Shown: piece by piece, positions 1 to 9,443 of the stretch
Position numbering within the stretch: the stretch's first letter is position 1
Layout: every line of letters begins with the position of its first letter
Source: Qipengyuania vulgaris
GTDB taxonomy: Bacteria > Pseudomonadota > Alphaproteobacteria > Sphingomonadales > Sphingomonadaceae
NCBI RefSeq assembly: GCF_009827325.1
Contig: NZ_WTYC01000001.1
Span: 124,001-188,000, forward strand
DNA length: 64,000 nt
Direction of reading: 5' to 3'
Notes under the pieces: generated by a model
Databases searched by the model: none
The model's input: the letters and a program-made list of their open reading frames with translations, nothing else
What the model was told of the DNA's origin: nothing
Made by a program: the position numbers and the translations under genes

Positions 1-578
1 CCCCTGCTGAAGAGATAGCCGAAATCGCGGTAGATCGAGATGCAGCCCTGAACGCCCAGGAACTGCACGGCGAAACGGCGATGAGCTTCTTTCCCATAGA
101 AGGCCAGCAGGAGGCTGGCTCCGCCAAGCAGCGGAAGGACCATCCAGCCGGTCGTCGAGCGAACCCATATGACGGTAGAACCAAGTAGCGCCGCGCCCAG
201 CAGAACCAGCGCAGCCTTAGTCGCCCGTTTCGTGCGCGAGGCAAGGATGAGGAGACACCCGGCCACGGTAGGCCCAAGGAGACCCGCCGCGGCAATCATG
301 GCCTGAGATATACGCGAGGGATCGCCTTCAGCCAAATGGAGCGCGTAGCCCGATCCATTTGGAAAAATGACAAGCCGCTCGAATTCGTGGCCGAAAGCCA
401 TCGCGGCGAGACCGTGGCCCATTTCATGAAACCACGTCGCCAAGATACTGAACGGATAGAGCAGATACCCGCCGTAAGGCGAGTGCCAGAGCAGGATCGA
501 GACGAACCCCAGCACGATAAGCAGGGTAATCTCCTGCCTTCCCGCTTGACTGGAATAGGACGGCGGACGTGCGGTCAT
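1..578 (-). CDS. M50-type membrane metallopeptidase (3' part cut by window edge)
   Basis: Translating the minus strand from the ATG at 578 gives a hydrophobic protein. Its first predicted membrane segment (about residues 17-33) is followed by the zinc-protease motif HEMGH at residues 51-55, then further hydrophobic stretches rich in Leu, Ala and Gly up to the window edge. An HExxH motif close behind a membrane helix is typical of M50-like (site-2 protease-like) peptidases, here of the short bacterial M50B/YwhC-like kind. The C-terminus, including any second metal ligand, lies outside the window. The start overlaps the stop of the upstream SDR gene (ATGA), so the two are probably translationally coupled. 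The substrate is unknown. Confidence 0.75.
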   Translation of the reverse strand, partial: MTARPPSYSSQAGRQEITLLIVLGFVSILLWHSPYGGYLLYPFSILATWFHEMGHGLAAMAFGHEFERLVIFPNGSGYALHLAEGDPSRISQAMIAAAGLLGPTVAGCLLILASRTKRATKAALVLLGAALLGSTVIWVRSTTGWMVLPLLGGASLLLAFYGKEAHRRFAVQFLGVQGCISIYRDFGYLFSR

Positions 579-1255
579 GGTGCGATCTCCTGTCCAGCCC
601 AATCGAAACAACGTCCACTCTGCTCGGGCCTCAAGGATGATAAGACACCAAGCAACTTTTCGGCGGAATATGCCGGCGTGAAGAGCTTGCCGTCCGGCAC
701 ATTGCGACGAAATGGCTGACTGAGATTGGTCTCGACGGTACCTGGATGAAGAGCGACGCAGAACGCATCAGGTTTCTTGCGCGCCAGTTCTACCGAAAGC
801 GTCCGGATGATCATGTTCAGCGCCGCCTTGCTGGCGCGATAGGAATACCAGCCACCCAGCCGGTTGTCCGATATGCTGCCGACCCGTGCCGAAAGGACTG
901 CAAATCCTCCACGTTCGCCCTCAGGAAGAAGCGGAAGGAAGTGCTTGGCGACAAGAGCAGGGCCGGTCGCGTTTATCGCAAAATTATGCGCGAGTTCGTC
1001 GGCGGAAAGATGCCGCCAGTCCTTCTCCGGTCCTTCGCCCCCGTTATGAAGATAGCCGGTCGCGACAACGATAAGATCGAGTGGACCATCCTCGCCCAGA
1101 ACCGATGCTGCCGTTTGAATGCTCTCCTCGTCTGTCAGGTCGAGAACCCCGCGCGACAAACGATGGACCTGCGTGCCTTGGTCTTGGAGCTGGCCTGCCA
1201 GCGCAGAACCTATGCCGCCGGAAGCCCCGACAACCACAGCACGCTTCCAGACCAT
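575..1255 (-). CDS. Short-chain dehydrogenase/reductase (SDR), CsgA-like
   Basis: This 226-aa protein has the Rossmann-fold nucleotide-binding glycine motif GASGGIG at residues 10-16. The active-site YxxxK is at Tyr139 and Lys143 (YRASK), with a serine at about 122. A late HPGTVETNL segment is typical of short classical SDRs. It probably uses NAD(P)H on a small carbonyl compound; the substrate cannot be told from sequence. The ATG at 1255 was chosen because it starts just before the glycine motif and overlaps the tgt stop as ATGA. The gene also overlaps the next gene, so it sits in a coupled tgt-SDR-peptidase unit. A longer reading upstream would run through the tgt coding region and is rejected. 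Confidence 0.85.
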   Translation of the reverse strand: MVWKRAVVVGASGGIGSALAGQLQDQGTQVHRLSRGVLDLTDEESIQTAASVLGEDGPLDLIVVATGYLHNGGEGPEKDWRHLSADELAHNFAINATGPALVAKHFLPLLPEGERGGFAVLSARVGSISDNRLGGWYSYRASKAALNMIIRTLSVELARKKPDAFCVALHPGTVETNLSQPFRRNVPDGKLFTPAYSAEKLLGVLSSLRPEQSGRCFDWAGQEIAP

Positions 1256-2388
1256 CAGGTGTCCGCGCCCAGATAGTCGCAGCGAAAGTCGTCCGCAAAA
1301 GTGGCAAACCTGCCATCGCCGATTGCGTCCCTCACGGCCTGCATCAGCTGCTGGTAGAAGGCGATATTGTGCTCGGTCATCAGCATTGCGCCGAGGATTT
1401 CCTGGGATTTGACGAGATGGTGAAGATAGGCCCGGCTGTAGATGCCGCAGGTATCGCATGAACAGCGAGAATCGAGCGGCTCCTGGTCTTCCGCAAACCT
1501 CGCATTGCGCAGGTTCAGCGGGCCGTTCCAAGTAAACGCTTGGCCGTTGCGGCCGGATCGGCTGGGCAGCACGCAATCGAACATGTCGACCCCGCGCTCC
1601 ACCGCGCCGACGAGATCGTCGGGCTTGCCGACGCCCATCAGGTAGCGAGGTCGATCTTCCGGCAACTGGCCGGGCGCAAAATCTAGCGTGGCGAACATCG
1701 CTTCCTGTCCCTCGCCCACTGCGAGACCCCCGATAGCATACCCATCGAAGCCGACTTCCGTCAGCTTTTCGGCGCTGATCTTGCGAAGATCCTCGTCGAG
1801 TGCGCCTTGCTGGATACCGAACAGCGCCGCGCGCTCCGCATGGTCGCCGCCTGCATCGAATCCGTCGCGGCTACGCTTCGCCCAGCGCATCGACATTTCC
1901 ATGCTCGTGGCGATTTCATCCCGAGGACGATCGGCACGCGGACACTCGTCGAAGGCCATCACGATATCGCTGCCGAGGAGCCGCTGGATTTCCATGCTGC
2001 GTTCGGGCGTCAGCATATGCTTCGACCCGTCGATATGGCTGCGGAATTCGACGCCCTTCTCGGTCAATTTCCTGAGATCGGACAGGCTCATCACCTGGTA
2101 ACCGCCGCTATCAGTCAGGATCGGGCGGTGCCAATTCATGAACTTGTGCAGCCCGCCGAGCTTCGCGACCCGTTCCGCCCCCGGTCTCAGCATCAGGTGA
2201 TAGGTATTGCCGAGGATGATGTCTGCGCCCGTTTTCCGCACGGTTTCAGGCTTCATTGCCTTGACCGTAGCGGCGGTCCCGACCGGCATGAAGGCAGGTG
2301 TGCGGATGTCGCCGCGCTGCATGCGGATCGTGCCGCTACGCGCTTTTCCATCCCGCGCATGGATGGTGAAATCAAACCGCTCGCTCAT
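1255..2388 (-). CDS. tgt: tRNA-guanine transglycosylase (queuine/preQ1 insertion)
   Basis: Tgt exchanges guanine-34 in GUN-anticodon tRNAs (Tyr, His, Asn, Asp) for preQ1 as the entry step of queuosine formation. The 377-aa length is the normal bacterial size. Family landmarks are present: the DSGGYQ segment with Asp93, a catalytic region [14 protein letters not shown], and a C-terminal zinc site CSCDTC followed by a histidine (about residues 310-345). The ATG at 2388 lies three bases beyond the stop of the upstream DUF481 gene. The 3' end overlaps the SDR start. QueA, the next enzyme of the pathway, is encoded 3.4 kb away on the same strand but in a separate unit. Confidence 0.97.
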   Translation of the reverse strand: MSERFDFTIHARDGKARSGTIRMQRGDIRTPAFMPVGTAATVKAMKPETVRKTGADIILGNTYHLMLRPGAERVAKLGGLHKFMNWHRPILTDSGGYQVMSLSDLRKLTEKGVEFRSHIDGSKHMLTPERSMEIQRLLGSDIVMAFDECPRADRPRDEIATSMEMSMRWAKRSRDGFDAGGDHAERAALFGIQQGALDEDLRKISAEKLTEVGFDGYAIGGLAVGEGQEAMFATLDFAPGQLPEDRPRYLMGVGKPDDLVGAVERGVDMFDCVLPSRSGRNGQAFTWNGPLNLRNARFAEDQEPLDSRCSCDTCGIYSRAYLHHLVKSQEILGAMLMTEHNIAFYQQLMQAVRDAIGDGRFATFADDFRCDYLGADT

Positions 2389-2391
2389 CGT

Positions 2392-3342
2392 CTAGAAGCC
2401 GTAGACTACTGAGAAGCGGGTAATCGTGTCGGTAGACTCGGTGTCGACCGGCGGGTTGCTGTTGTAATCCACCGCATAGGACATCCGCGACCGCAGCTTT
2501 TCCGAGATTTTGAAATCCAGCCCGCTGACGAGATTGATACTGGTGTTGTTGCCATCGATGAGCACCTGCACTTCGCCCCCGCCCTCAGCCAGAGCGTTCG
2601 CGTCCTGCGTGAAGGTAAGACCCTCGACAATCTGCCAATCGAAATCGGCACCGAACAAACCTGCTATTCGGCTCGCGTTGGTTCCATCGGTATATTCGGT
2701 AATCCGCCAAGCCGGTCCGGCCTTGACCGACAGACTGACGCCCTCGTCATCGACTACTTTGTAACCCAATCCACCGGAAGCGGCGTAACGCGCATCGAAG
2801 CCTTGAAGTCGATCCCGTTCGAATTGCGCCAGACCATAAATGAACAAATCGTCGTTGAACTGCCAGCGCGGTTCGTAGGCCGCCACAAACTGCTCGCGGC
2901 TCGTCGCCCCGTTTTGCCGCTGATAGTCGGCCCGGGCGCGCAGCAGATGGGTCCACTCCAGGCCTTCGCGCTTGAGCTGCAACGCCGTGGTTACCCCGAT
3001 ACTTTCAGTGTTCCCGGTCGAATGAAAGCCGCCGAATTCACCTTCCCCGCTCCATCGGGCGAAGATACCGGCTTCGCTAATTGCCTTCTTCCGGGCAGCT
3101 TCGGCTGCAGCGTGCTTTGCTGCCTGACTTGCCTTCCACTCCGCTTCGATCGCATCGATTGTCGCTGCGTCATCGGGATGGGTTGTCCTTGCCAGATCAA
3201 GAACTGTCGAGACTTTCGCGGCATCATCGGTAGCGATCGCCGCGTCGATCATGGCCTGCACACCTTGCGGCAGTTCCGCAGAGGCCGGAACAGCGCCAAG
3301 GACCAGGCAGCCAGAAGCGATGAGTGCGCAAATCGTTTTCAT
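2392..3342 (-). CDS. DUF481 family outer-membrane protein
   Basis: The 316-aa protein begins with a clear signal peptide (ASA-E junction near residue 23). A helical, Ala/Lys-rich segment follows (about residues 30-95), and then a C-terminal domain of alternating polar and aromatic residues. That domain contains GEGEFGGFHSTGNTESIG and ends in a Phe (VVYGF), as expected for an outer-membrane beta-barrel of the DUF481/YdiY type. The function of this family is not well defined; YdiY is described as salt-induced. The gene lies three bases upstream of tgt and probably shares its transcript. There is no strong ribosome binding site ahead of the ATG. Confidence 0.8.
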   Translation of the reverse strand: MKTICALIASGCLVLGAVPASAELPQGVQAMIDAAIATDDAAKVSTVLDLARTTHPDDAATIDAIEAEWKASQAAKHAAAEAARKKAISEAGIFARWSGEGEFGGFHSTGNTESIGVTTALQLKREGLEWTHLLRARADYQRQNGATSREQFVAAYEPRWQFNDDLFIYGLAQFERDRLQGFDARYAASGGLGYKVVDDEGVSLSVKAGPAWRITEYTDGTNASRIAGLFGADFDWQIVEGLTFTQDANALAEGGGEVQVLIDGNNTSINLVSGLDFKISEKLRSRMSYAVDYNSNPPVDTESTDTITRFSVVYGF

Positions 3343-3384
3343 GTCGTGTCGCCTAGCGTGCGAGAAACGCTATCGCCACCCCGT

Positions 3385-3420
3385 AAAAAAGAAGGGCGGC
3401 TCTCTTTCGAGAACCGCCCT
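3385..3420 (-). terminator. Rho-independent terminator of the beta-barrel gene
   Basis: The arms 3393-3404 and 3409-3420 form a stem of 11 pairs with one mismatch and a four-base loop. Read on the minus strand it is followed by a T-rich tract (3385-3392). It lies 22 bases past the stop of the beta-barrel gene at 3442 and separates it from the DUF481-tgt unit. Confidence 0.85.
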
Positions 3421-3441
3421 CCGTGATTGCAGATCGATCGA

Positions 3442-3999
3442 TCAGAACTTGAAGCCGACACCTGCGGTAGCGCGCAGCGTATCGAAGCCGATCGTGTCGA
3501 GGTTCACGCGAACCAGCGAACCACCAAGCGGGAAATCGGCACCCAGGCCGACCAGATAGTCGCCGTCGCTATCGTCGAGATCGTCGAATTCGTCACCGAG
3601 ATCGACGTTCACGATTTCTTCGAGGTCGAGATCGACATGCTGGTAACCGCCGCGGGCGTAGAACTTGGCACCGCCGGGAGCGCGGACGCCGAGGCGTAGC
3701 GAAGCGCCGATTTCGCTGTCGATGGCGTCGAAGCCGTAGGTGTAGTTACCTTCGATGCCGGCGAATGTGGTGGCACCGATGGGCAGATCGTAACCGGCGA
3801 AGACGCCAACAATCGGGCTGGCCGTATCGATGTCGAGTTCGGCGCTGTCGAAATCGTCTCCGTCGACGCCGAGATCGTGATATCCGCCGGAGATTCCGAC
3901 GAAGCCTTCACCAGGAACGACGTCCTGAGCCTGCACGGCAGTCGGAAGAGTGAATGCGCCAGCCGTTACGGCGGCAAACAGGAATGCTTTAGCTTTCAT
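3442..3999 (-). CDS. Small outer-membrane beta-barrel protein
   Basis: The 185-aa protein has a signal peptide ending near AVQAQD. The mature part starts GFVGISGGYHDLG and alternates polar and hydrophobic residues throughout, ending in KF, as in OmpW/opacity-type eight-stranded barrels. Repeated acidic Asp-rich stretches (DGDDFDSAELDID, DEFDDLDDSDGD) would lie in loops and may bind cations. The ATG at 3999 has a good ribosome binding site (GAGGG five to nine bases upstream). A longer reading to 4155 has no signal peptide and is rejected. The gene is monocistronic, with its own terminator at 3385-3420. Confidence 0.8.
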   Translation of the reverse strand: MKAKAFLFAAVTAGAFTLPTAVQAQDVVPGEGFVGISGGYHDLGVDGDDFDSAELDIDTASPIVGVFAGYDLPIGATTFAGIEGNYTYGFDAIDSEIGASLRLGVRAPGGAKFYARGGYQHVDLDLEEIVNVDLGDEFDDLDDSDGDYLVGLGADFPLGGSLVRVNLDTIGFDTLRATAGVGFKF

Positions 4000-4114
4000 T
4001 ATTACCCTCGTTGTCCGTTCGCCAAACTGACGAACCGAGGGGCCTGTGCGCCTCAATTGCTTGCGGAACAATGAACAAAAAATACCCTGCTGCGCAATAT
4101 TAACTAACACCCGT

Positions 4115-4879
4115 TCAGGCACGGAGTCTCCAACCCGTTTTGAATATGTATGCAATCACGGCAGTGCAGGTAGCCAGGAAACCGAGGGTGATGCCGAAGC
4201 TCACCCAGATGTTCACATCGCTGCTGCCATAGAACGTCCAGCGCAGCCCGCTGACGAGATAAACGATGGGATTGGCCAGAGCGATGGTGTCCCACGGTTT
4301 TGGCAGCATATCGATCGAATAGAAGGTCCCGCCGAGGAATGTGAGCGGAGTCAGGAAAAGCATAGGGATGATACCCAGCTTTTCGAAATTGTCCGCCCAG
4401 ATGCCAAGGATGAAACCGAACAGGCTGAAAGCCGCCGCAACCAGCATGATGTAGATCACCGCCAGCAGCGGATACGCGATGCTGTAGTCGACAAACAAGC
4501 GCGCCGTGACGAGGATGATCGCCGCAAGTATCAGGCTCTTGGTCATGGCCGCGCCGACGAAGCCGACAAGCGTTTCGGACACGCCAACGGGCGCGCTGAG
4601 CAATTCGTAGATGGTCCCGGTAAACCGCGGCATGTAGATGCCGAAACTGGAGTTGCTGGTCGTCTCGCCCAGCAACGTGAGCATAAGCAGGCCGGGAATG
4701 ATGAAAGCACCGTAATCGACGCCGCCGAGATCGGGCATCCGCCCGCCGATCGCTGCGCCGAAGACGATGAAGTAAAGCGCGGTCGTCAGCACCGGTGCAA
4801 GGACCGACTGGAAAGCCGTGCGCAGGAAGCGCATCAGTTCGCGGGTGTAAATCGACCAGGTGGAACGCCAGGAAATCAT
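4115..4879 (-). CDS. ABC-2 type exporter permease
   Basis: This is a 254-aa integral membrane protein with about six hydrophobic segments. It begins with the amphipathic WSIYTRELMRF segment typical of ABC-2 permeases and carries the conserved late motif NPIVYLVSGLRW. It resembles the YadH/NodJ-like half of an exporter. Its ATG overlaps the stop of the ATPase gene by four bases, so the two form a dedicated pair. The substrate (lipid, polysaccharide or drug) cannot be deduced. A longer reading in another frame over the same region is a shadow. Confidence 0.9.
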   Translation of the reverse strand: MISWRSTWSIYTRELMRFLRTAFQSVLAPVLTTALYFIVFGAAIGGRMPDLGGVDYGAFIIPGLLMLTLLGETTSNSSFGIYMPRFTGTIYELLSAPVGVSETLVGFVGAAMTKSLILAAIILVTARLFVDYSIAYPLLAVIYIMLVAAAFSLFGFILGIWADNFEKLGIIPMLFLTPLTFLGGTFYSIDMLPKPWDTIALANPIVYLVSGLRWTFYGSSDVNIWVSFGITLGFLATCTAVIAYIFKTGWRLRA

Positions 4880-5817
4880 GCCGCTTCCTCCTCGCCGAGC
4901 AGTGATACGAAGATATCTTCCAGGCTGCTTTCACGAAGGTCGATACCGTCATAGTCAATCCCGGCTGCAATCAGAGCCTTGGTAATCTCGGCCACCTCGG
5001 CCTTGCCGCGCCCGGTGCCGTCACCGCCGCGGTAGCACAGAGAGGTCCCGCCTTTCTCTATTTCTACCGGATATTGCGCGATAGAAGGCGGCAGTTCAGT
5101 GATCGGGCTGGAGAGCGAGATATGCGCCTCGGTGCGCCCGAGGCGGGCCATCATCGCCTCCTTCTCGTCGACCATGAGCAGCTTGCCGCGATTAATGATC
5201 CCTACCCGGTCGGCCATCAACTCGGCTTCCTCGATGTAATGGGTGGTCAGGATGATCGTCACCCCGCGATCGCGCATCTCATCTACGATCGCCCACATAC
5301 CTTTGCGCAATTCGACGTCCACACCCGCGGTAGGTTCGTCGAGAAACAGCAGGTCAGGCTCGTGCGCCAATGCCTTGGCGATCAAGACCCGGCGCTTCAT
5401 TCCGCCCGAAAGCGCCATGATCCGCTCGTCGCGCTTGTCCCACAAGCTGAGGCTGCGGAGTATTTCTTCGATCCGTTTGGGGTCGGGAGCCAGCCCGAAG
5501 AGCCCACGAGAATAGGCAACCGCGCGTTCGACCGGTTCGAACATATCAGTCGCGAGTTCCTGAGGTACCAGGCCGATCCGTGCCCTCGCTTGCCGCCAGC
5601 CTGTCGCAAGATCGTGGCCAAAGGCGCGCATCGTTCCGCTGGTGGGCCGGACCAGCCCGCAGATGGCACCAATCAGCGTTGTCTTGCCCGCTCCGTTGGG
5701 TCCGAGAAGTGCGAAGATTTCGCCCTGCCGGATTATCAGGTCGACATTGTCGAGGGCCTTGAGCCCGCCGGGATAAACCTTGCTGAGGCCATCGAGCTCG
5801 AGGATCGGTTCGTTCAT
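4876..5817 (-). CDS. ABC exporter ATP-binding protein
   Basis: This 313-aa ATPase of the YadG/CcmA type has Walker A GPNGAGKTT at residues 39-47, the signature LSGGMKRR, Walker B DLLFLDEPTAG, and an H-loop in LTTHYIEEAE. The C-terminal 80 residues form the extra domain common in ABC-2 exporter ATPases. It powers the permease encoded immediately downstream (four-base overlap). It starts nine bases after queA ends, so both are probably co-transcribed with queA, although no functional link to queuosine is known. Confidence 0.93.
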   Translation of the reverse strand: MNEPILELDGLSKVYPGGLKALDNVDLIIRQGEIFALLGPNGAGKTTLIGAICGLVRPTSGTMRAFGHDLATGWRQARARIGLVPQELATDMFEPVERAVAYSRGLFGLAPDPKRIEEILRSLSLWDKRDERIMALSGGMKRRVLIAKALAHEPDLLFLDEPTAGVDVELRKGMWAIVDEMRDRGVTIILTTHYIEEAELMADRVGIINRGKLLMVDEKEAMMARLGRTEAHISLSSPITELPPSIAQYPVEIEKGGTSLCYRGGDGTGRGKAEVAEITKALIAAGIDYDGIDLRESSLEDIFVSLLGEEEAA

Positions 5818-5826
5818 GAAACCGAT

Positions 5827-6855
5827 CTAGGGAAGGAGCAACGAGGAGTCACCATAGGAATAGAAGCGGTACTCACCAGCGATGGCGTGAGCGTAGGCTT
5901 CCTGCATCCGTTCCCTGCCCATCAGCGCGCTGACCAGCATGAAGAGCGTCGATTTCGGCAGGTGAAAATTGGTCATCAGACCGTCGATGGCACGAAAGGT
6001 GTAGCCCGGGGTGATGAAAATGTCGGTATCACCCGCGAACGGCCTGATTATCCCGTCTTCGCCGGTGGCGCTTTCAAGCAGGCGAAGACTCGTTGTACCG
6101 ACTGCAATCACGCGATTGCCCCGTTCCCGCACGGCATTCAACCGATCGGCCGCATCCTGCTCGATCCGGCCCCATTCGGAATGCATCTGGTGGTCATCGG
6201 TATCGTCGGCTTTTACCGGGAGGAACGTCCCCGCACCGACGTGAAGCGTCAGGGTCTCCGTCCCGATACCACGCTCGGCAATGGCGGCTATAAGACGATC
6301 GGTGAAATGCAGCGCTGCCGTCGGCGCCGCCACCGCTCCGTCTTCGCGCGCGAACATGGTCTGGTAATCCTCGCGGTCCTGCGCATCGGTGGGTCGCTTG
6401 CCCGCGATATAGGGAGGCAGCGGCATCGTGCCGGCGCGTTCCAGGAGAACTTCGACAGGCTCCTCGCCCTCGAAGAACAGCACGAAGCTGCCGTCGGCCA
6501 GCCGTTCTTCGGCGATTGCCGTCACACCGCCGCCAAATTCGGCAACATCGCCCACACGAAGCCGCTTGGCGTTGCGGACGAAGGCCTGCCATCGCCGCAG
6601 GTCGATCCGCTTGTGCAGCGTGGCCCCGATCTTGGCCTCCCCCCGGCGCCCTTCGAGTTGTGCGGGAATGACCCGGGTGTCATTGAAAACAAGCACGTCA
6701 CCCGGTTCGATCAGGTCGGGCAGATCACTCACATGGCGATCAGAGAAGGGTCCGTTTCCCTGCACGACCAGCATCCGCGCGGCATCGCGAGGCCGCGCCG
6801 GACGCAGGGCTATGCGTTCGTGGGGTAGTTCGAAATCGAAAAGGTCGACGCGCAT
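5827..6855 (-). CDS. queA: S-adenosylmethionine:tRNA ribosyltransferase-isomerase
   Basis: QueA transfers the ribosyl part of SAM onto preQ1 in tRNA to make epoxyqueuosine. The 342-aa sequence matches the family over its length: [11 protein letters not shown] at the N-terminus, [28 protein letters not shown], and a C-terminal [16 protein letters not shown]. The start at 6855 puts the conserved [11 protein letters not shown] at the very N-terminus. The gene follows the cyclophilin gene by 37 bases and precedes the ABC exporter. Together with tgt it shows that this organism makes queuosine. Confidence 0.97.
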   Translation of the reverse strand: MRVDLFDFELPHERIALRPARPRDAARMLVVQGNGPFSDRHVSDLPDLIEPGDVLVFNDTRVIPAQLEGRRGEAKIGATLHKRIDLRRWQAFVRNAKRLRVGDVAEFGGGVTAIAEERLADGSFVLFFEGEEPVEVLLERAGTMPLPPYIAGKRPTDAQDREDYQTMFAREDGAVAAPTAALHFTDRLIAAIAERGIGTETLTLHVGAGTFLPVKADDTDDHQMHSEWGRIEQDAADRLNAVRERGNRVIAVGTTSLRLLESATGEDGIIRPFAGDTDIFITPGYTFRAIDGLMTNFHLPKSTLFMLVSALMGRERMQEAYAHAIAGEYRFYSYGDSSLLLP

Positions 6856-6892
6856 GGCAGCGCCCCTAGACGCTGCCCCGCCCGGAGGAAAC

Positions 6893-7579
6893 TCAGTTTT
6901 CGCTCGACGCGTTCAAATCGTCGAGAGTGACTTCTTCTTCCATGACCGCAGGCGCAGCGGCCGGCATCGGTGCCGGAACGGGCTTGCTATCCGACGCGAG
7001 CGAAGCCTGCAGGATGCGGGTGGGATTGGCGGGCGGTTCGCCGCGGTTGATCGCGTCGACTGCATCCATGTTGGAGATTACCCGGCCGAAATTGGTGTAC
7101 TTCCGGTCGAGGCTGAAGCGCGGATAGAACACCATGAAAAACTGGCTGTTCGCGCTGTCCTCGCTGGCCGCACGGGCCATCGCGACCGTGCCGCGGACAT
7201 GCGGCATCGGATTGAATTCTTCTTCGAGGTCGGGAAGCTCGCTGCCGCCCTGCCCGGTGCCGGTCGGATCGCCGGTCTGTGCCATGAAGCCGTCGATCAC
7301 CCGGTGGAAAATTACGCCATCATAGAAGCCCTGACGCGAGAGCGTCTTGATCCGCTCGACATGATTGGGTGCCCAGCTCGGCATCAGACGGATGCCGACA
7401 CGCTCGCCATTCGACAGGTCGAGGAGAAGGATATTCTCCGGATCTTCCTGCAGGTTGTAATTGATTGGCTGGTAGACCGGCTGCGCCGCGGTCTGGGCCT
7501 CGGCATCCTGCGCAGTCGCAGCGGTCGGGGCAAGCGCGGTAAGTGCGGCGGCGGCAAGGGCAAGCGAAGACTTGAGCAT
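6893..7579 (-). CDS. Exported cyclophilin-type peptidyl-prolyl isomerase
   Basis: The 228-aa protein has a signal peptide ([16 protein letters not shown], cleavage near ATAQDA) and a cyclophilin domain. The domain contains [19 protein letters not shown] and [23 protein letters not shown], the usual core and active-site segments. It probably assists folding of secreted or outer-membrane proteins in the periplasm. A C-terminal Pro/Ala/Glu-rich tail of about 35 residues is extra to the domain. The ATG at 7579 is preferred over an upstream in-frame ATG at 7642 because it begins the signal peptide directly. Confidence 0.9.
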   Translation of the reverse strand: MLKSSLALAAAALTALAPTAATAQDAEAQTAAQPVYQPINYNLQEDPENILLLDLSNGERVGIRLMPSWAPNHVERIKTLSRQGFYDGVIFHRVIDGFMAQTGDPTGTGQGGSELPDLEEEFNPMPHVRGTVAMARAASEDSANSQFFMVFYPRFSLDRKYTNFGRVISNMDAVDAINRGEPPANPTRILQASLASDSKPVPAPMPAAAPAVMEEEVTLDDLNASSEN

Positions 7580-7663
7580 CGAAAATTCCGTTGAATTATG
7601 CTGTATGTGCCACGCCCTAGCGGGGCGGCGCTGTCGGTTCAATGAATGGATTACGGGATCGCG

Positions 7664-8176
7664 TCAGTAGTCGCCCAAGCGGCCTTTCTCATCCACCCTC
7701 GCAACGACTTCCTCGCATACTTCCTTGCTGACGAAGGGCGCAATGTTGCCCCCGAAGAGCGCGATTTCCTTGACGAGCCGCGACGCAATCGGCTGGAGCG
7801 AGACATCCGCCATGAGGAAGACGGTCTCGATATCGTCGTCGAGCTGCTGGTTCATGCCCGCCATCTGATATTCGTATTCGAAATCGGCGACGGCGCGCAG
7901 CCCCCGGATCAAGACGTTCGCGCCCATTTTGTGCGCGAATTTCACAAGCAGGGCGTTGAACCCCACCACTTCGACATTGTCGAGGCCCATGCCGGCGATT
8001 TCCCGCTCCACCATGGCAAAGCGTTCTTCGTTGGAGAACATCGGGTTCTTCGACGGGTTGGTGGTCACGCCGATGATCAGCTTGTCGACCAGCTTGCTAC
8101 CCCGGCGGATAATGTCGGCATGGCCAAGCGTTATCGGATCGAAGGTCCCCGGATAAATGCCGATACGCTGAGTCAC
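7664..8176 (-). CDS. coaD: Pantetheine-phosphate adenylyltransferase
   Basis: CoaD makes dephospho-CoA from 4'-phosphopantetheine and ATP. The protein begins TQRIGIYPGTFDPITLGH, holding the T/HxGH nucleotidyltransferase motif. It continues with VLIRGLRAVADFEYEYQMAGMN and SRLVKEIALFGG, all signatures of CoaD. I chose the GTG at 8176: it has GGAGG ten bases upstream and overlaps the preceding stop as GTGA. It gives 170 aa, close to the usual size. An ATG at 8194 would place this ribosome binding site inside the gene. Confidence 0.93.
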   Translation of the reverse strand: MTQRIGIYPGTFDPITLGHADIIRRGSKLVDKLIIGVTTNPSKNPMFSNEERFAMVEREIAGMGLDNVEVVGFNALLVKFAHKMGANVLIRGLRAVADFEYEYQMAGMNQQLDDDIETVFLMADVSLQPIASRLVKEIALFGGNIAPFVSKEVCEEVVARVDEKGRLGDY

Positions 8177-8535
8177 GGGTAGATTTCCTCCCAAAAGACG
8201 TTCGCTTCAGAGCCGGCGCTTTGACGCGCTATGATGAGCGTTTCAGTCCAACCTTTTTCCCGGCGTGCTACATAGACACCAGGAAGCGTTTCGGAAAAAT
8301 CGAAAGCTAGTGCGGCCTTTTCGAGAGCCGACAAGCAGCCATTGTCCGCACGGTATTCGCGTATGACTTTCTGCATATTTTCCTCGCGCGAACCGGCTAT
8401 TCGTAACGCCTCGATGCCAGCGCACTCGGACACGTCGAAACGGTCGACGAGCATCTCGTCGATGACAGTTAATGGCCCCTCACAGGCTGAAACAAGGCCG
8501 AAAGCGCTTGCTGCGAGAACTGGCCCGAACCTCAC
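8173..8535 (-). CDS. Small putative lipoprotein of unknown function
   Basis: The 120-aa protein starts with a signal sequence ending in a lipobox-like VSAC with Cys18, so it is probably lipidated. The rest shows no domain I recognise. It has three further cysteines and a C-terminal WEEIYP. It starts at a GTG overlapping the ispA stop (GTGA) and ends overlapping the coaD start, so it is firmly embedded in that transcript. The sequence gives no clue to a specific role. Confidence 0.7.
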   Translation of the reverse strand: MRFGPVLAASAFGLVSACEGPLTVIDEMLVDRFDVSECAGIEALRIAGSREENMQKVIREYRADNGCLSALEKAALAFDFSETLPGVYVARREKGWTETLIIARQSAGSEANVFWEEIYP

Positions 8536-9440
8536 CGGTCACGCTCCACCACGAAGCGTGCCAGTTCTACGAGTACGCGCGCATCCTCGCCATAGCTCGA
8601 CAAATGCTCACCCGCCTGCCCGACCAGCATTTCGGCCTGCGCCCGTGCCTTGTCGCGGCCCATCAGCGTGACGAAAGTCTGCTTGCCCTGCCCTTCGTCC
8701 TTGCGCAGGGCCTTGCCGGCTTTCTGCTCGTCGCCTTCCACATCGAGGAGGTCGTCGGCAATCTGGAAGGCAAGTCCGATGTCGCGGGCATAGGCACGTA
8801 GGTGCGTCCTGCCTTCGGGCGGAACCCGTCCGAGAATCGCGCCCATCTCCACGCTCGCCGCGAGCAGGGCCCCGGTCTTGAGTTGCTGGAGGCGAGTAAC
8901 CTGCCCAAGGTCATATTCCTGTTCGTCCGAAACGATGTCCATCATCTGGCCGCCTGCCATGCCATCATGGCCACTTGCCCTTGCAAGCGTCGCGATCAGT
9001 TCGGAGCGGACGAATGGATCGCTGCTGGTGCCCTGCATCGAAAGGATATCGAAGGCGAGCGCATGGAGGCAATCGCCAGCCAGCACCGCCGTCGCTTCGT
9101 CATACACCTTGTGCAACGTAGGCTTGCCGTGGCGCAGATCGTCATCGTCCATGCATGGCAGATCATCGTGAATCAGCGAATAGCAGTGGATCGCCTCGAC
9201 AGCGCACCCGGCAGCGATCGCAGCATCGCGGTCCACCCCGAACAGCTTGGCGGTCGCGCATACGAGTAGTGGACGCACGCGCTTTCCGCCGCCGATAACC
9301 GCATAGCGCATCGCTTCCACCAGCCTTGCGCGCGTATCCTGCGGCACCGGAAGGAAGGCGTCGAAAGCAGAGTCGACATCCTCCTGTACCTGTTCGAATG
9401 CCTCGGACAGCAGGTCGGGCATCGCTGTCATGACATTCAC
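8532..9440 (-). CDS. ispA: Short-chain polyprenyl (farnesyl/geranyl) diphosphate synthase
   Basis: The 302-aa enzyme condenses IPP with allylic diphosphates. The first aspartate-rich motif is in HDDLPCMDDDDLRHGKPTLH and the second in AFQIADDLLDVEGD, both as in IspA-type synthases. The GGKRVRP segment also fits. It lies three bases after xseB, the classical xseB-ispA order that in many bacteria continues to dxs; here dxs is replaced by a lipoprotein gene and coaD. The ATG at 9440 is used; a second in-frame ATG nine bases downstream is possible. Product chain length cannot be fixed without modelling. Confidence 0.93.
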   Translation of the reverse strand: MNVMTAMPDLLSEAFEQVQEDVDSAFDAFLPVPQDTRARLVEAMRYAVIGGGKRVRPLLVCATAKLFGVDRDAAIAAGCAVEAIHCYSLIHDDLPCMDDDDLRHGKPTLHKVYDEATAVLAGDCLHALAFDILSMQGTSSDPFVRSELIATLARASGHDGMAGGQMMDIVSDEQEYDLGQVTRLQQLKTGALLAASVEMGAILGRVPPEGRTHLRAYARDIGLAFQIADDLLDVEGDEQKAGKALRKDEGQGKQTFVTLMGRDKARAQAEMLVGQAGEHLSSYGEDARVLVELARFVVERDR

Positions 9441-9443
9441 GCC

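Noticed and set aside
5074..6828. 584-aa frame opposite the ABC ATPase and queA
   Set aside because: It spans two real genes on the other strand and has no domain.
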